Assembly: GCF_001293565.1 (NCBI RefSeq)
Contig: NZ_JXMU01000002.1
Span: forward strand, 1-64,000
Direction of reading: 5' to 3'
Length of the DNA: 64,000 nt
DNA from: Ahrensia marina
GTDB lineage: Bacteria > Pseudomonadota > Alphaproteobacteria > Rhizobiales > Rhizobiaceae
In this document: one piece after another, positions 35,573 to 44,543 of the stretch
Layout of the letters: each line of letters begins with the position of its first letter
How positions within the stretch are numbered: position 1 is the first letter of the stretch
Translations under genes and position numbers: made by a program
The notes under the pieces: generated by a model
What the model was told of the DNA's origin: nothing
Database searches by the model: none
The model's input: the letters and a program-made list of their open reading frames with translations, nothing else

Positions 35573-36426
35573 CTTGTTCCGGAGGCCAAACTTGCTTTTT
35601 GCTGCGACGTTTTGTGCGTAATGTGCAAGCGGCGGACAAATGCGACTATAAAAACCGCCGTCAGAACCAGCACTATCGTTGCTGCGGGCGCACTATCCAA
35701 AAAGAAGCTGAGATATGTGCCTGCCAGCATTGAGAGCAGGCAAACCGCCACGGAAATGATCAACATTGGCCCAAAACTGCGCACCGTTAAAAAGGCAATA
35801 GCGCCAGGCGTAACAAGAAGCGCGATCGCCAGAATAAGGCCGGTGGCTGCCAATGTTGCAACAATGCACAAGGACAGGATAGATAGCAGCCCGTAGTGCA
35901 GAAGCGACGTGTTAAGGCCGCTTGCCTGCGCCTGCGCAGGATCAAACGCATGCAGCAAAAGATCTTTCCATTTCAGGATCAAAAACGCACATGATCCAAG
36001 CGAGATAAGACCGGCAGTCCATAAATCCTGAGTGCCAATACCCAGCATATTGCCGAAAAGAACATGGTCCAAATGCTCATTGGTGGTGATTGACGTGTAT
36101 AGGATAATGCCAACGGCGAACATGCCGGAAAAAACAACACCCATGACAGTGTCCTGTTTGACTCTGCTGTTATGTGACAGATAACCGGTAAGCAATGTGC
36201 AGCCCATGCCAGCGATAAAAGCGCCGATGATAAGCGGAATGCCGGTAATCCATGCGAGCACAACACCGGGTAAAACGGCATGGCTAACGGCATCACCCAT
36301 CAGGGCCCAGCCCTTGAGAACCAGAAAGCACGATAAAAGTGCCGTTGGCGGCGCAACAAGCAACGCGATCAGAAACGCATTTTGCATGAATGGGAACTGG
36401 AACGGCTGCAAAATAATATCAATCAT
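35569..36426 (-). CDS. sitD: Metal ABC transporter permease SitD
   Basis: The 285-residue permease of the ABC-3 family has about eight membrane helices. GWALMGDAVSHAVLPGVVLAW (about 39-59) is the family signature region. It should pair with SitC to form the channel for Mn2+ (or Fe2+) across the inner membrane. It overlaps sitC by four bases, and a small ORF overlaps its own end. Mn is favoured over Zn by the Mur-type boxes upstream of sitA. Confidence 0.9.
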   Translation of the reverse strand: MIDIILQPFQFPFMQNAFLIALLVAPPTALLSCFLVLKGWALMGDAVSHAVLPGVVLAWITGIPLIIGAFIAGMGCTLLTGYLSHNSRVKQDTVMGVVFSGMFAVGIILYTSITTNEHLDHVLFGNMLGIGTQDLWTAGLISLGSCAFLILKWKDLLLHAFDPAQAQASGLNTSLLHYGLLSILSLCIVATLAATGLILAIALLVTPGAIAFLTVRSFGPMLIISVAVCLLSMLAGTYLSFFLDSAPAATIVLVLTAVFIVAFVRRLHITHKTSQQKASLASGTR

Positions 36427-37301
36427 GGCTGAACCTTGGTCTTAGCAGGCGCAAGAAGGGCCTGCTTTGCTTTCCGCTTCGCTGCCAGAAGCCCGTGCTT
36501 GGGCGCAAAAACAAATGCAATCAGGAAGATAATCGTTTGTAAGGTGACAATGATGCCTCCCGTCGCTCCGTCAAGAAAGTAGCTTATATAAGCACCGACA
36601 AAGCTTGTGACGGTGCCGACAAAAACTGAAATGGTGATCACACGAGGAAAACGGTCGCTCAAAAGATAGGCTGTTGCGCCGGGCGTTACGACCATGGCGA
36701 TCACGAGAAAAGCGCCGACCGTGATCATGGCGGCAACAATTGCTGCCGACAGTAACATGAAGAAAACTGCGCGTAGAAGCTCTGGTTTCAACCCGATGGT
36801 GCGCGCGTGGTTTTCATCAAAGAACACGACCATCAGGTCTTTCCATTTAGCCAACAGAACAATCATGCACACAAAGCCGATAATCCCCAATTGCAGTGTA
36901 TCGCTGGGCGTGATCGCAAGAATATTGCCCATAATAATTGTCTGTATGCTGACCGACGTCGGGAAAATGGAAATCATGAAAAGCCCCAACCCGAAAAAAG
37001 AGGTGAAGATAATCCCGATAATCACATCAATCTTGAGGCCTGAACGCTCAGATAAAAACAACATCGCGCCGGCAGCCAGACCACCGGCAATAAACGCGCC
37101 AAGCGCAAATGGCAGGCCAAGAATATAAGCACCTGCCACACCCGGAACAACAGAGTGGGAAAGCGCGTCGCCGATCAGCGACCATCCTTTGAGCATCAGG
37201 TAGCAGGATAGAAATGCGCAAACACCGCCAACAAGTGCGGAGACCCACATCGCAGTAAACATGTAATTATAGGTGAACGGTTCCAGCAGCATTTGAATCA
37301 T
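36423..37301 (-). CDS. sitC: Metal ABC transporter permease SitC
   Basis: The 292-residue ABC-3 permease is a paralogue of Sit[22 protein letters not shown] (about 39-59) is the matching signature. Eight to nine membrane helices are visible, with a basic tail. It overlaps sitB by four bases and sitD by four, so all are one operon. With SitD it forms the membrane part of the manganese/iron importer. Confidence 0.92.
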   Translation of the reverse strand: MIQMLLEPFTYNYMFTAMWVSALVGGVCAFLSCYLMLKGWSLIGDALSHSVVPGVAGAYILGLPFALGAFIAGGLAAGAMLFLSERSGLKIDVIIGIIFTSFFGLGLFMISIFPTSVSIQTIIMGNILAITPSDTLQLGIIGFVCMIVLLAKWKDLMVVFFDENHARTIGLKPELLRAVFFMLLSAAIVAAMITVGAFLVIAMVVTPGATAYLLSDRFPRVITISVFVGTVTSFVGAYISYFLDGATGGIIVTLQTIIFLIAFVFAPKHGLLAAKRKAKQALLAPAKTKVQP

Positions 37302-38209
37302 GACTTGTCGCTCTCGCTGTCCCGTTCGCCATAATGCACAAATGGACGTTCATCATCCGTAATAATGCGAATTTCGCGCGGATCATCATCGTCGTGCAGA
37401 TCGGTGCCGCCAAGCGTGAAGTGGCGAAGCACACCGCCAAATGCTTTTTCTAGATTATCATGGGTGAAGGTTTCTTCGGTTGTGCCATAGGTAAGTACGG
37501 TGCCTTTGACCAGTATGGTGCGGTCGCAAAACTCCGGTACGGAGCCGAGATTATGCGTTGAAACAAGCATAACGCGACCTTCATCGCGTAGCTCACGCAA
37601 CAAGGAAATGATTTGATCTTCGGTCTTTACGTCCACACCCGTGAACGGTTCGTCCAGCAAAATAACCTGCCCGTCTTGGGCAAGCGCGCGCGCCAGAAAA
37701 ACACGCTTGCGCTGTCCGCCGGAAAGTTCACCTATCTGCCGGTGTTTAAAGCCAAGCATATTGACGCGCCTTAGGGCCTCATTAACGGCATCGCGGTCTT
37801 TTTGCTTTGGGCGTCTTAAAAAGCCCATATGACCGTACCGCCCCATCATGACGACATCTTCGACCAGAACCGGAAACCCCCAGTCGACTTCTTCAGACTG
37901 GGGGACATAAGCGACAAGATTTTTTCTAAGTGCTTCTTTTACGGTTTTTCCAAGCAGGCGGATTTCACCGGCTGCTGTCGGTATAAAGCCCATAATCGCC
38001 TTGAAAAGTGTCGACTTTCCTGCTCCATTGACGCCCACGAGTGCGGTGATTGTGCCGCGCGGAATTTCAAAATTCGTGTGGTGGAGCGCGGTGTGTCCAT
38101 TGCGGTATGTCACTGTTAAATCGCGGGCATATATTCCGCCTGCCGCCCCTTCGGCGCTCATATCGTCATTGTCAGGCATGGCAGAGTCAGATGGTGCTGT
38201 CTTCAGCAT
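37298..38209 (-). CDS. sitB: Metal ABC transporter ATP-binding protein SitB
   Basis: The 303-residue ATPase energises the importer at the cytoplasmic face. Walker A is GVNGAGKST (about 58-66), the Q-loop follows, the signature is [15 protein letters not shown], Walker B is VILLDEPF, and the switch His is in STHNLGS. The C-terminal 45 residues are acidic, rich in Asp and Glu with His, longer than usual, and might sense or bind metal. It overlaps the downstream permease gene. Confidence 0.92.
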   Translation of the reverse strand: MLKTAPSDSAMPDNDDMSAEGAAGGIYARDLTVTYRNGHTALHHTNFEIPRGTITALVGVNGAGKSTLFKAIMGFIPTAAGEIRLLGKTVKEALRKNLVAYVPQSEEVDWGFPVLVEDVVMMGRYGHMGFLRRPKQKDRDAVNEALRRVNMLGFKHRQIGELSGGQRKRVFLARALAQDGQVILLDEPFTGVDVKTEDQIISLLRELRDEGRVMLVSTHNLGSVPEFCDRTILVKGTVLTYGTTEETFTHDNLEKAFGGVLRHFTLGGTDLHDDDDPREIRIITDDERPFVHYGERDSESDKS

Positions 38210-38266
38210 TTTGCGTCCTCTTTGCCTCCGTTAGGATTAACGGAGGCATATGCATCAATAAGTAAC

Positions 38267-39181
38267 TTAGTTCAGATTGTTTGTCAGGCCATCGACAACA
38301 GTTTCTGATGTCACGCGCAACAGATCAAGATAGGTTGGCACCGGGCCATCAGGCTCGCTTAAGCTGTCAACATAAAGAACGCCGCCATAGGTGGCGCCTG
38401 TTTCACGCGCGACCTGCTCTGCCGGAGAGGTATTGACGGTGCTTTCACAGAAAACAACGGGTATGTCGTTTTTCCGAACACCATCAATGACACTGCGAAC
38501 TTGTTGCGGTGTTCCGATTTGGTCGGCGTTCATGGGCCAAAGGTAAAGTTCTTTAAGGCCAAAATCCTTTGCAAGATAGCTAAACGCACCTTCGCAGGTT
38601 ACAAGCCAGCGTTTGTCTTCGGGAATGGCTGCAATTTGCTCGCGCAGCGGATCAAGTGTTGCGCGCACCTCATTCATATAGGTTTCGGCATTGGCTATAT
38701 AGGTATCGGCATTTTCAGGATCATATTTCGCAAATGCCGCTGCAATATTATCAATATAGACAAGAGCGTTATCGGCACCCATCCATGCATGCGGATTGGC
38801 TTTGCCTTCATATGAGCCTTCAGCGATGGGGATTGGTTTAATGCCTTCAGTTAAGGTGACAGACGGCACCTCGCCAAGATTATTGAGAAATTGTTCGAAC
38901 CAGATCTCCAAATTTAGACCGTTCCGTAAAATCAGGTCGGCATCGCTTGCGCGCACAATGTCACGCGGTGTTGGTTCATAGCCGTGAATTTCTGCGCCTG
39001 GTTTTGTTATCGAAACAACTTCCGCCGCATCACCGGCAACGTTTTTAGCCATGTCGGCAATGACGGTGAAGGTCGTAACCGCTTTGAATTTCTTGTCCTG
39101 TGCATATGCGGTCAGTGTCAGCGCCGATGTGGCAGCAAGTGTGACTGCAAAAAGCGTAAAGCGAGATAACGAGAACTGCAT
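38267..39181 (-). CDS. sitA: Metal ABC transporter substrate-binding protein SitA
   Basis: The 304-residue periplasmic protein captures the metal ion. A signal peptide (about 1-27, ending AYAQ) is followed by the cluster 9 binding-protein fold. The metal ligands of this family are visible: His in IHGYEPTPRD (about 65), His in NPHAWMG (about 131), Glu in TCEGAFSYLAKDFG, and Asp in the final VDSLSEPDGP segment. This His-His-Glu-Asp set fits Mn2+/Fe2+ binders; a His-rich loop as in ZnuA is absent. Two Mur-type boxes lie upstream. Confidence 0.92.
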   Translation of the reverse strand: MQFSLSRFTLFAVTLAATSALTLTAYAQDKKFKAVTTFTVIADMAKNVAGDAAEVVSITKPGAEIHGYEPTPRDIVRASDADLILRNGLNLEIWFEQFLNNLGEVPSVTLTEGIKPIPIAEGSYEGKANPHAWMGADNALVYIDNIAAAFAKYDPENADTYIANAETYMNEVRATLDPLREQIAAIPEDKRWLVTCEGAFSYLAKDFGLKELYLWPMNADQIGTPQQVRSVIDGVRKNDIPVVFCESTVNTSPAEQVARETGATYGGVLYVDSLSEPDGPVPTYLDLLRVTSETVVDGLTNNLN

Positions 39182-39236
39182 TTCTAGACTCCGGTTGAAC
39201 GAGTAAATAGACTTTCTAATCCCCTTGTAATGGTAA

Positions 39237-39278
39237 TGCGAACTATTTGCAATAAAAAGCTAATGCGAATTATTTGCA
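39237..39278 (-). promoter_or_regulatory. Two Mur/Fur-type boxes upstream of sitA
   Basis: TGCGAACTATTTGCA (39237-39251) and TGCGAATTATTTGCA (39264-39278) differ by one base and start 27 bases apart. Each is an imperfect palindrome of the kind bound by Mur, the manganese-responsive Fur homologue of rhizobia. Binding with Mn2+ would repress the sit operon. The motif match is from memory; the repeats are seen directly. Confidence 0.8.
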
Positions 39279-39432
39279 TTAAGCTGTATATTCACATTTG
39301 TCTGTTCCTGTGTGCGCCGGTGTAGCTAAGGCTGAGCGGGCCCGCCGCGATTAATTTATTGAAGTTTCGTCGATGCACTGGCTTTTTTAAATCGATTAGA
39401 TTATAGGGTTTATAACATTTGGAGGCAAAGTA

Positions 39433-40899
39433 ATGTCGAGTCAGATTATTCCGGTTGACCCGTTTGACTGTATCGTTTTTGGCGGTACGGGCGATCTCGC
39501 TGAGCGCAAATTGTTGCCGGCTCTCTATCATCGCCAGAAAGATGGCCAGATGACTGAGCCGACAAGGATTATCGGCGCATCGCGTTCAGAGATGACAAAA
39601 GCCGAATATCAGGACTTTGCGCTGGCTGCACTTAAAGAGCATGTAAAAGAAGAACTTGATGACGAGCAGGTAAAACTGTTTCTGAGCAAGCTGGACTATG
39701 TGTCCGTTGATGCCAAGTCTGACCGCGGATGGGACGTCTTGCGCGACACTATCGGTAATGCTGACACGAAAAAGCGGGCTTACTATCTGGCCGTCGGACC
39801 ATCTTTGTTTGGAGATATCGCTTCCCGATTGCGGGATAACGGGCTCATCACCGACGAAACGCGTATTATCGTCGAAAAACCGATTGGCCGTGATCTTGAA
39901 TCGGCCATGGAGTTAAATGACACGCTGGGGCAGGTGTTCAAGGAATATCAGATTTTCCGTATCGATCACTATTTAGGCAAGGAGACGGTTCAAAACCTGA
40001 TGGCGCTGCGTTTTGCCAATGCGCTTTACGAGCCACTATGGAATTCGGCTCATATTGACCATGTGCAAATTACAGTTGCTGAATCGGTGGGGCTTGAGGG
40101 CCGCGTTGACTATTATGACCGCGCTGGCGCATTGCGTGATATGGTGCAGAACCATTTGCTTCAATTGCTGTGCCTTGTGGCTATGGAGCCGCCTGCGTCA
40201 ATGGATGCAAATGCAGTGCGGGACGAAAAGCTCAAGGTCTTACGCAGTCTCACGCCTATTGAAGAAGCAAATGCATCAAAGCTTACCGTTCGCGGACAAT
40301 ATGGCCCCGGCGCATCAAGTGGCGGACCTGTGGACGGTTATGTTGAAGAGCTTGGCGCTGCAAGCAACACTGAAACCTTCGTTGCGATAAAAGCGGAAAT
40401 TGGTAACTGGCGCTGGGCGGGCGTGCCGTTTTATTTGCGCACCGGCAAGCGATTGTCGACACGGGTTTCTGAAATTGTAATCGCCTTTAAAGAGGTGCCA
40501 CATTCCATTTTTGGTGAAGCCGGTACCGGTATGCAGTCAAATAATCTCGTTATTCGCCTTCAGCCGGATGAGGGCGTAAAGCAGTGGATTATGATCAAAG
40601 ATCCCGGCCCTGGCGGTATGCGCCTGCGTCACGTTCCACTGGATATGAGCTTTGCTGAAAGTTTCAATGTGCGCAATCCGGATGCATATGAACGGCTGAT
40701 CATGGATGTTATTCGCGGCAACCAGACGTTGTTTATGCGCCGTGATGAGGTTGAAGCGGCTTGGAACTGGATCGACCCGATTTTGAAATCTTGGGAGAGC
40801 ACCGAGCAACCGGCACAGAAATACACTTCCGGCACATGGGGGCCTTCGTCTTCAATAGCCCTAATCGAGCGCGATGGACGCACGTGGCATGAAAGCTGA
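39433..40899 (+). CDS. zwf: Glucose-6-phosphate dehydrogenase
   Basis: The 488-residue enzyme oxidises glucose 6-phosphate to 6-phosphogluconolactone with NAD(P)+. FGGTGDLAERKLLPALY (about 16-32) is the Rossmann dinucleotide motif, and the active site RIDHYLGKETVQN lies near 176-188. The ATG follows a strong GGAGG seven bases upstream. It is the first gene of a zwf-pgl-edd operon that feeds the Entner-Doudoroff pathway, the main sugar route in many alphaproteobacteria. Confidence 0.96.
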   Translation: MSSQIIPVDPFDCIVFGGTGDLAERKLLPALYHRQKDGQMTEPTRIIGASRSEMTKAEYQDFALAALKEHVKEELDDEQVKLFLSKLDYVSVDAKSDRGWDVLRDTIGNADTKKRAYYLAVGPSLFGDIASRLRDNGLITDETRIIVEKPIGRDLESAMELNDTLGQVFKEYQIFRIDHYLGKETVQNLMALRFANALYEPLWNSAHIDHVQITVAESVGLEGRVDYYDRAGALRDMVQNHLLQLLCLVAMEPPASMDANAVRDEKLKVLRSLTPIEEANASKLTVRGQYGPGASSGGPVDGYVEELGAASNTETFVAIKAEIGNWRWAGVPFYLRTGKRLSTRVSEIVIAFKEVPHSIFGEAGTGMQSNNLVIRLQPDEGVKQWIMIKDPGPGGMRLRHVPLDMSFAESFNVRNPDAYERLIMDVIRGNQTLFMRRDEVEAAWNWIDPILKSWESTEQPAQKYTSGTWGPSSSIALIERDGRTWHES

Positions 40900-41617
40900 T
40901 TCGATAGTACCAACTGATCCAGATATTGATCTTCAATCATATGCGACCCGCGATGCATTGGCCGAAGCTTTGGCGTTGTCTGTTGCGGGTATTTTGGCAG
41001 GTGGAATTGCAGAGCGTGGAACAGCTACGCTTGTCGTATCGGGTGGCTCAACGCCAAAACTCTTTTTCAAGAAATTGTCGCAATGCGATATTGATTGGAA
41101 AAATGTGACGGTGATGCTGGTGGATGAGCGTATTGTGCCACCGGACAATGACCGTGCAAACGCCAAACTAATTGCCGAATTTTTGCTGCAAGATAATGCT
41201 GCAGCAGCACATTTTCTGCCCTATGTGACGGATGGGTGTGATGCCGCTGAATGTGCGGAAAAGAGCGAACAGCAACTCGCACCTTCGCTCGAACATATTG
41301 ATGTTACCATCCTTGGAATGGGAACTGATGGCCACACGGCTTCATTTTTCCCGGGTGGAAACCATTTGGAAGAAGCACTCGATATGCAAGGCAGTAGGCA
41401 GGTTTTATCGATGCTTGCCGAAGGCGCTGGAGAGCCGCGCCTGACATTGACGATGCCGGTTGTGCAGTCATCACGCTTTCTGGCTCTTCATATTGAGGGA
41501 CAGGAAAAAGCCGATGTGCTGAAGAGGGCTCTTGGTCTTAAAGACCCGTTACAAATGCCAATCGCCTGTGTCGTTAAAAAAGCACCTGAGCCTGTGAAAG
41601 TATTCTGGGCACCATAA
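40874..41617 (+). CDS. pgl: 6-phosphogluconolactonase
   Basis: The 247-residue protein hydrolyses 6-phosphogluconolactone. VVSGGSTPKLFFKKL (about 53-67), VTVMLVDERIVPPDNDRAN and ILGMGTDGHTASFFPG are the conserved blocks of the family. The gene overlaps the end of zwf by 26 bases; a second in-frame ATG at 40889 also overlaps and is nearly as likely a start. It lies directly before edd, so the three enzymes work in sequence. Confidence 0.93.
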   Translation: MDARGMKADSIVPTDPDIDLQSYATRDALAEALALSVAGILAGGIAERGTATLVVSGGSTPKLFFKKLSQCDIDWKNVTVMLVDERIVPPDNDRANAKLIAEFLLQDNAAAAHFLPYVTDGCDAAECAEKSEQQLAPSLEHIDVTILGMGTDGHTASFFPGGNHLEEALDMQGSRQVLSMLAEGAGEPRLTLTMPVVQSSRFLALHIEGQEKADVLKRALGLKDPLQMPIACVVKKAPEPVKVFWAP

Positions 41618-41641
41618 TTGCAACCTCAAAGTGGGGCAAAA

Positions 41642-43468
41642 ATGACAAAATTTGATGTGAATGAAACTGTTGCGGCGGTAACCAACCGGATTATTGAACG
41701 CTCGAAACCAATGCGTGAAACTTATCTGGGCCGTTTGCAGGATCGGGCGTCCAAAGGACCAAAACGTTCCACGCTTTCATGCGGAAATTTAGCCCATGGC
41801 TTTGCGGCTTGCGGTGTCAGCGACAAGGAAAATCTGAAAGGTGATGAAGTCGCCAATCTGGGCATTATCACCGCTTATAATGACATGCTTTCTGCGCATC
41901 AGCCATTTGAGACCTTTCCTGCACTTATTAAAGAAGCGGCGCGTGAGGCAGGTGGTGTAGCGCAGGTTGCAGGCGGTGTACCGGCTATGTGTGATGGTGT
42001 GACACAGGGGCAGGCGGGCATGGAATTATCGTTGTTCTCACGCGATGTTATTGCCATGGCGGCTGCGGTCGGGCTGTCTCATGATATGTTTGATGCAGCG
42101 GTTTACCTTGGTGTTTGCGATAAAATTGTGCCTGGCCTTACCATTGCTGCACTGACCTTCGGGCATTTGCCTGCAATCTTTGTTCCTGCCGGTCCGATGA
42201 CAACCGGTCAGTCAAATGATGAAAAAGCGGAAATCCGCCAACTTTATGCGGAAGGTAAAGTCGGACGAAAGGAATTGCTGGAATCAGAAAGCAAATCCTA
42301 CCACGGACCGGGCACCTGTACCTTTTACGGCACGGCCAATTCAAACCAGATGCTTATGGAAATCATGGGCCTTCACATGCCGGGAGCAAGTTTTATCAAT
42401 CCTGGCACTGAGCTGCGCGACGCGTTGACAAAAGAGGCCGCAAAACGAGCACTGGCAATCACGGCGCTTGGTAATGAATTTACACCGGTTGGTGAAATGA
42501 TTGATGAACGTTCTATTGTGAACGGCATTATCGGTCTTCACGCAACAGGTGGCTCAACCAATCACACAATGCATCTGGTTGCGATGGCAGCGGCAGCAGG
42601 CATTAAAATTAATTGGGCCGACATTTCTGACCTTTCTGATGTTACGCCTTTGCTAGCCCGTGTGTATCCAAATGGTCTGGCTGATGTGAACCATTTTGAA
42701 GCCGCCGGCGGACTAGGCTTTCTTATTCGTGAATTGGCGGATAATGGCATGCTTCACCGCGATGTTCATACGGTCTACGGACACGGTATGGATGATTACA
42801 TGGTTGAAGCCAAGCTTGACGGAAAAGGCGGTGTCGAGCGCCACAAATCTCCAGAAAAATCTGGTAATGAAAAGGTGCTGGCACCTTTTGACAAAGCTTT
42901 TCAGAAGACAGGCGGCTTGAAAATGCTTTCGGGTAATATTGGCCGAGCGGTCATTAAAACCTCAGCCGTTAAAGAAGAGCACCGTGTCGTAGAAGCGCCT
43001 GCGCGCATATTCCATGACCAAAATGAAATGCAGGCCGCATTTCAGGCTGGTGAACTGACAGAAGATTTTATCGCAGTCATTCGCTTTAACGGACCTAAAG
43101 CGAACGGCATGCCGGAACTGCATAAATTAACGCCGACACTTGGTATTCTCCAGCAGCGCGGTTTGAAAGTTGCTCTTGTTACCGATGGCCGTATGTCGGG
43201 CGCATCAGGCAAGATTCCGGCGGCGATTCATGTAACACCGGAAGCCCTTGATGGCGGTGTTATTGGTAAAATTCAGGAAGGCGATATCGTGCGCCTTGAT
43301 GCGAATGAAGGAACGCTGGAAGTTCTTCTGGATGAGGCGACATTGGCAGTACGAGAGCAAGCATCAGCTGACTTGTCTGCCAATACACACGGTATGGGGC
43401 GTGAACTGTTTGAAACATTTCGCCGTGTGGCCGGTCATGCCGATGAAGGCGCGAGTGTTTTCGGGTAA
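41642..43468 (+). CDS. edd: 6-phosphogluconate dehydratase
   Basis: The 608-residue iron-sulfur dehydratase converts 6-phosphogluconate to KDPG in the Entner-Doudoroff pathway. It belongs to the IlvD/Edd family. Likely cluster cysteines lie in [10 protein letters not shown] (about 118) and [16 protein letters not shown] (about 220), and [18 protein letters not shown] is the C-terminal family motif. I chose ATG 41642 because GGGG lies seven bases upstream; a TTG eight codons earlier keeps the frame open. The aldolase gene eda is not adjacent. Confidence 0.95.
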   Translation: MTKFDVNETVAAVTNRIIERSKPMRETYLGRLQDRASKGPKRSTLSCGNLAHGFAACGVSDKENLKGDEVANLGIITAYNDMLSAHQPFETFPALIKEAAREAGGVAQVAGGVPAMCDGVTQGQAGMELSLFSRDVIAMAAAVGLSHDMFDAAVYLGVCDKIVPGLTIAALTFGHLPAIFVPAGPMTTGQSNDEKAEIRQLYAEGKVGRKELLESESKSYHGPGTCTFYGTANSNQMLMEIMGLHMPGASFINPGTELRDALTKEAAKRALAITALGNEFTPVGEMIDERSIVNGIIGLHATGGSTNHTMHLVAMAAAAGIKINWADISDLSDVTPLLARVYPNGLADVNHFEAAGGLGFLIRELADNGMLHRDVHTVYGHGMDDYMVEAKLDGKGGVERHKSPEKSGNEKVLAPFDKAFQKTGGLKMLSGNIGRAVIKTSAVKEEHRVVEAPARIFHDQNEMQAAFQAGELTEDFIAVIRFNGPKANGMPELHKLTPTLGILQQRGLKVALVTDGRMSGASGKIPAAIHVTPEALDGGVIGKIQEGDIVRLDANEGTLEVLLDEATLAVREQASADLSANTHGMGRELFETFRRVAGHADEGASVFG

Positions 43469-43484
43469 CGAAAACTCAGCAAAA

Positions 43485-43512
43485 AAAGCCGCACCGAAAT
43501 CGATACGGCTTT
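43485..43512. terminator. Terminator between edd and folD
   Basis: AAAGCCG (43485-43491) pairs with CGGCTTT (43506-43512) around a 14-base loop. A run of seven A precedes it, so it works best for minus-strand folD, and it may also end the edd transcript. Confidence 0.65.
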
Positions 43513-43533
43513 AAGAACTTTGAGTCAGGAGCG

Positions 43534-44433
43534 CTAGAAACTAGGCGCTTCCTCGCCAGCGCTTCGGTAAGCTGAAGTCACAGCATTTGCCATCAGCATG
43601 GCAATCGTCATGGGGCCGACGCCGCCTGGCACAGGGGTGATCGCACCAGCAACGGTCTGGCAGCTTTCAAAATCAGCATCACCCACGAGGCGGGTTTTAC
43701 CTTCACCTTTTTCAGGCGCGTCAATACGGTTGATCCCCACATCGATAAGCACGGCGCCCGGTTTTACCCAGTCCCCCTTGATCATTTGAGGGCGGCCAAC
43801 GGCTGCGATCAGAATATCAGCTGTCTTGCAAAGCGCTTCCAAATTCTGTGTTCGCGAATGGGCAACTGTGACTGTCGCATTCGCGGCAAGCAACAAATTA
43901 AACATCGGCTTGCCGACAATATTTGAGCGGCCGACAACAACAGCGGTCTTACCGGATAAGTCTTTGCCGAGCACACGCTCGATCAACAGCATGGAACCGG
44001 CAGGCGTACATGGTACAAAAGCCGTGTCGGTTTCGCCGGTACCAAGCTTCCCGACATTGATAAAATGAAATCCGTCTACGTCTTTCTCAGGTGAAATGGT
44101 TTGGATGATACGCCCGTCGTCAATATGTTTTGGCAACGGTAGCTGCACAAGAATGCCGTGAATTGATGGATCGTCGTTCAGGCATTCTACAAGATCTACA
44201 AGTTCTTGTTCAGATGTGTCTTCGGGAAGCGTGTGTTCAACAGAGTGAAATCCGCAGGCCTTTGCGGTGCGGCCCTTATTGGCGACATAGACTTTTGATG
44301 CAGGGTCCTCGCCGACAATGACAACGGCAAGTCCAGTCTGGACGTTCGCTTTTTCTAAAAGCGCATCGGCGGCGACTTTCACTTTTGCCGTAACATCGGC
44401 GGCCACTGCTTTACCATCAATAATTTCTGCCAT
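43534..44433 (-). CDS. folD: Methylenetetrahydrofolate dehydrogenase/cyclohydrolase
   Basis: The 299-residue bifunctional enzyme interconverts methylene-, methenyl- and 10-formyl-tetrahydrofolate for purine and formyl-Met-tRNA synthesis. [21 protein letters not shown] (about 41-61) holds the catalytic Lys and Tyr. [12 protein letters not shown] is the folate site, and [12 protein letters not shown] with TVAHSRT forms the NADP-binding part. [14 protein letters not shown] closes the active site. The length is standard. It is probably monocistronic. Confidence 0.95.
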   Translation of the reverse strand: MAEIIDGKAVAADVTAKVKVAADALLEKANVQTGLAVVIVGEDPASKVYVANKGRTAKACGFHSVEHTLPEDTSEQELVDLVECLNDDPSIHGILVQLPLPKHIDDGRIIQTISPEKDVDGFHFINVGKLGTGETDTAFVPCTPAGSMLLIERVLGKDLSGKTAVVVGRSNIVGKPMFNLLLAANATVTVAHSRTQNLEALCKTADILIAAVGRPQMIKGDWVKPGAVLIDVGINRIDAPEKGEGKTRLVGDADFESCQTVAGAITPVPGGVGPMTIAMLMANAVTSAYRSAGEEAPSF

Positions 44434-44543
44434 GATTATGCACCCTGTAAGTAGATTTGGCGCGACCTTGACGGAAACGAAATTGCTTCGACATCACGGT
44501 CGCGCCTTCTTATGGCGCTTTTTACACAGCTGGACGCAGAGTT

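Noticed and set aside
35189-35600. Phage or ICE attachment site next to tRNA-Phe
   Set aside because: No integrase gene and no repeat of the tRNA 3' end were seen in the window.
39337-39346. GCGGGCCCGC palindrome upstream of zwf
   Set aside because: Ten bases of GC symmetry are common and no known sugar regulator site fits it.
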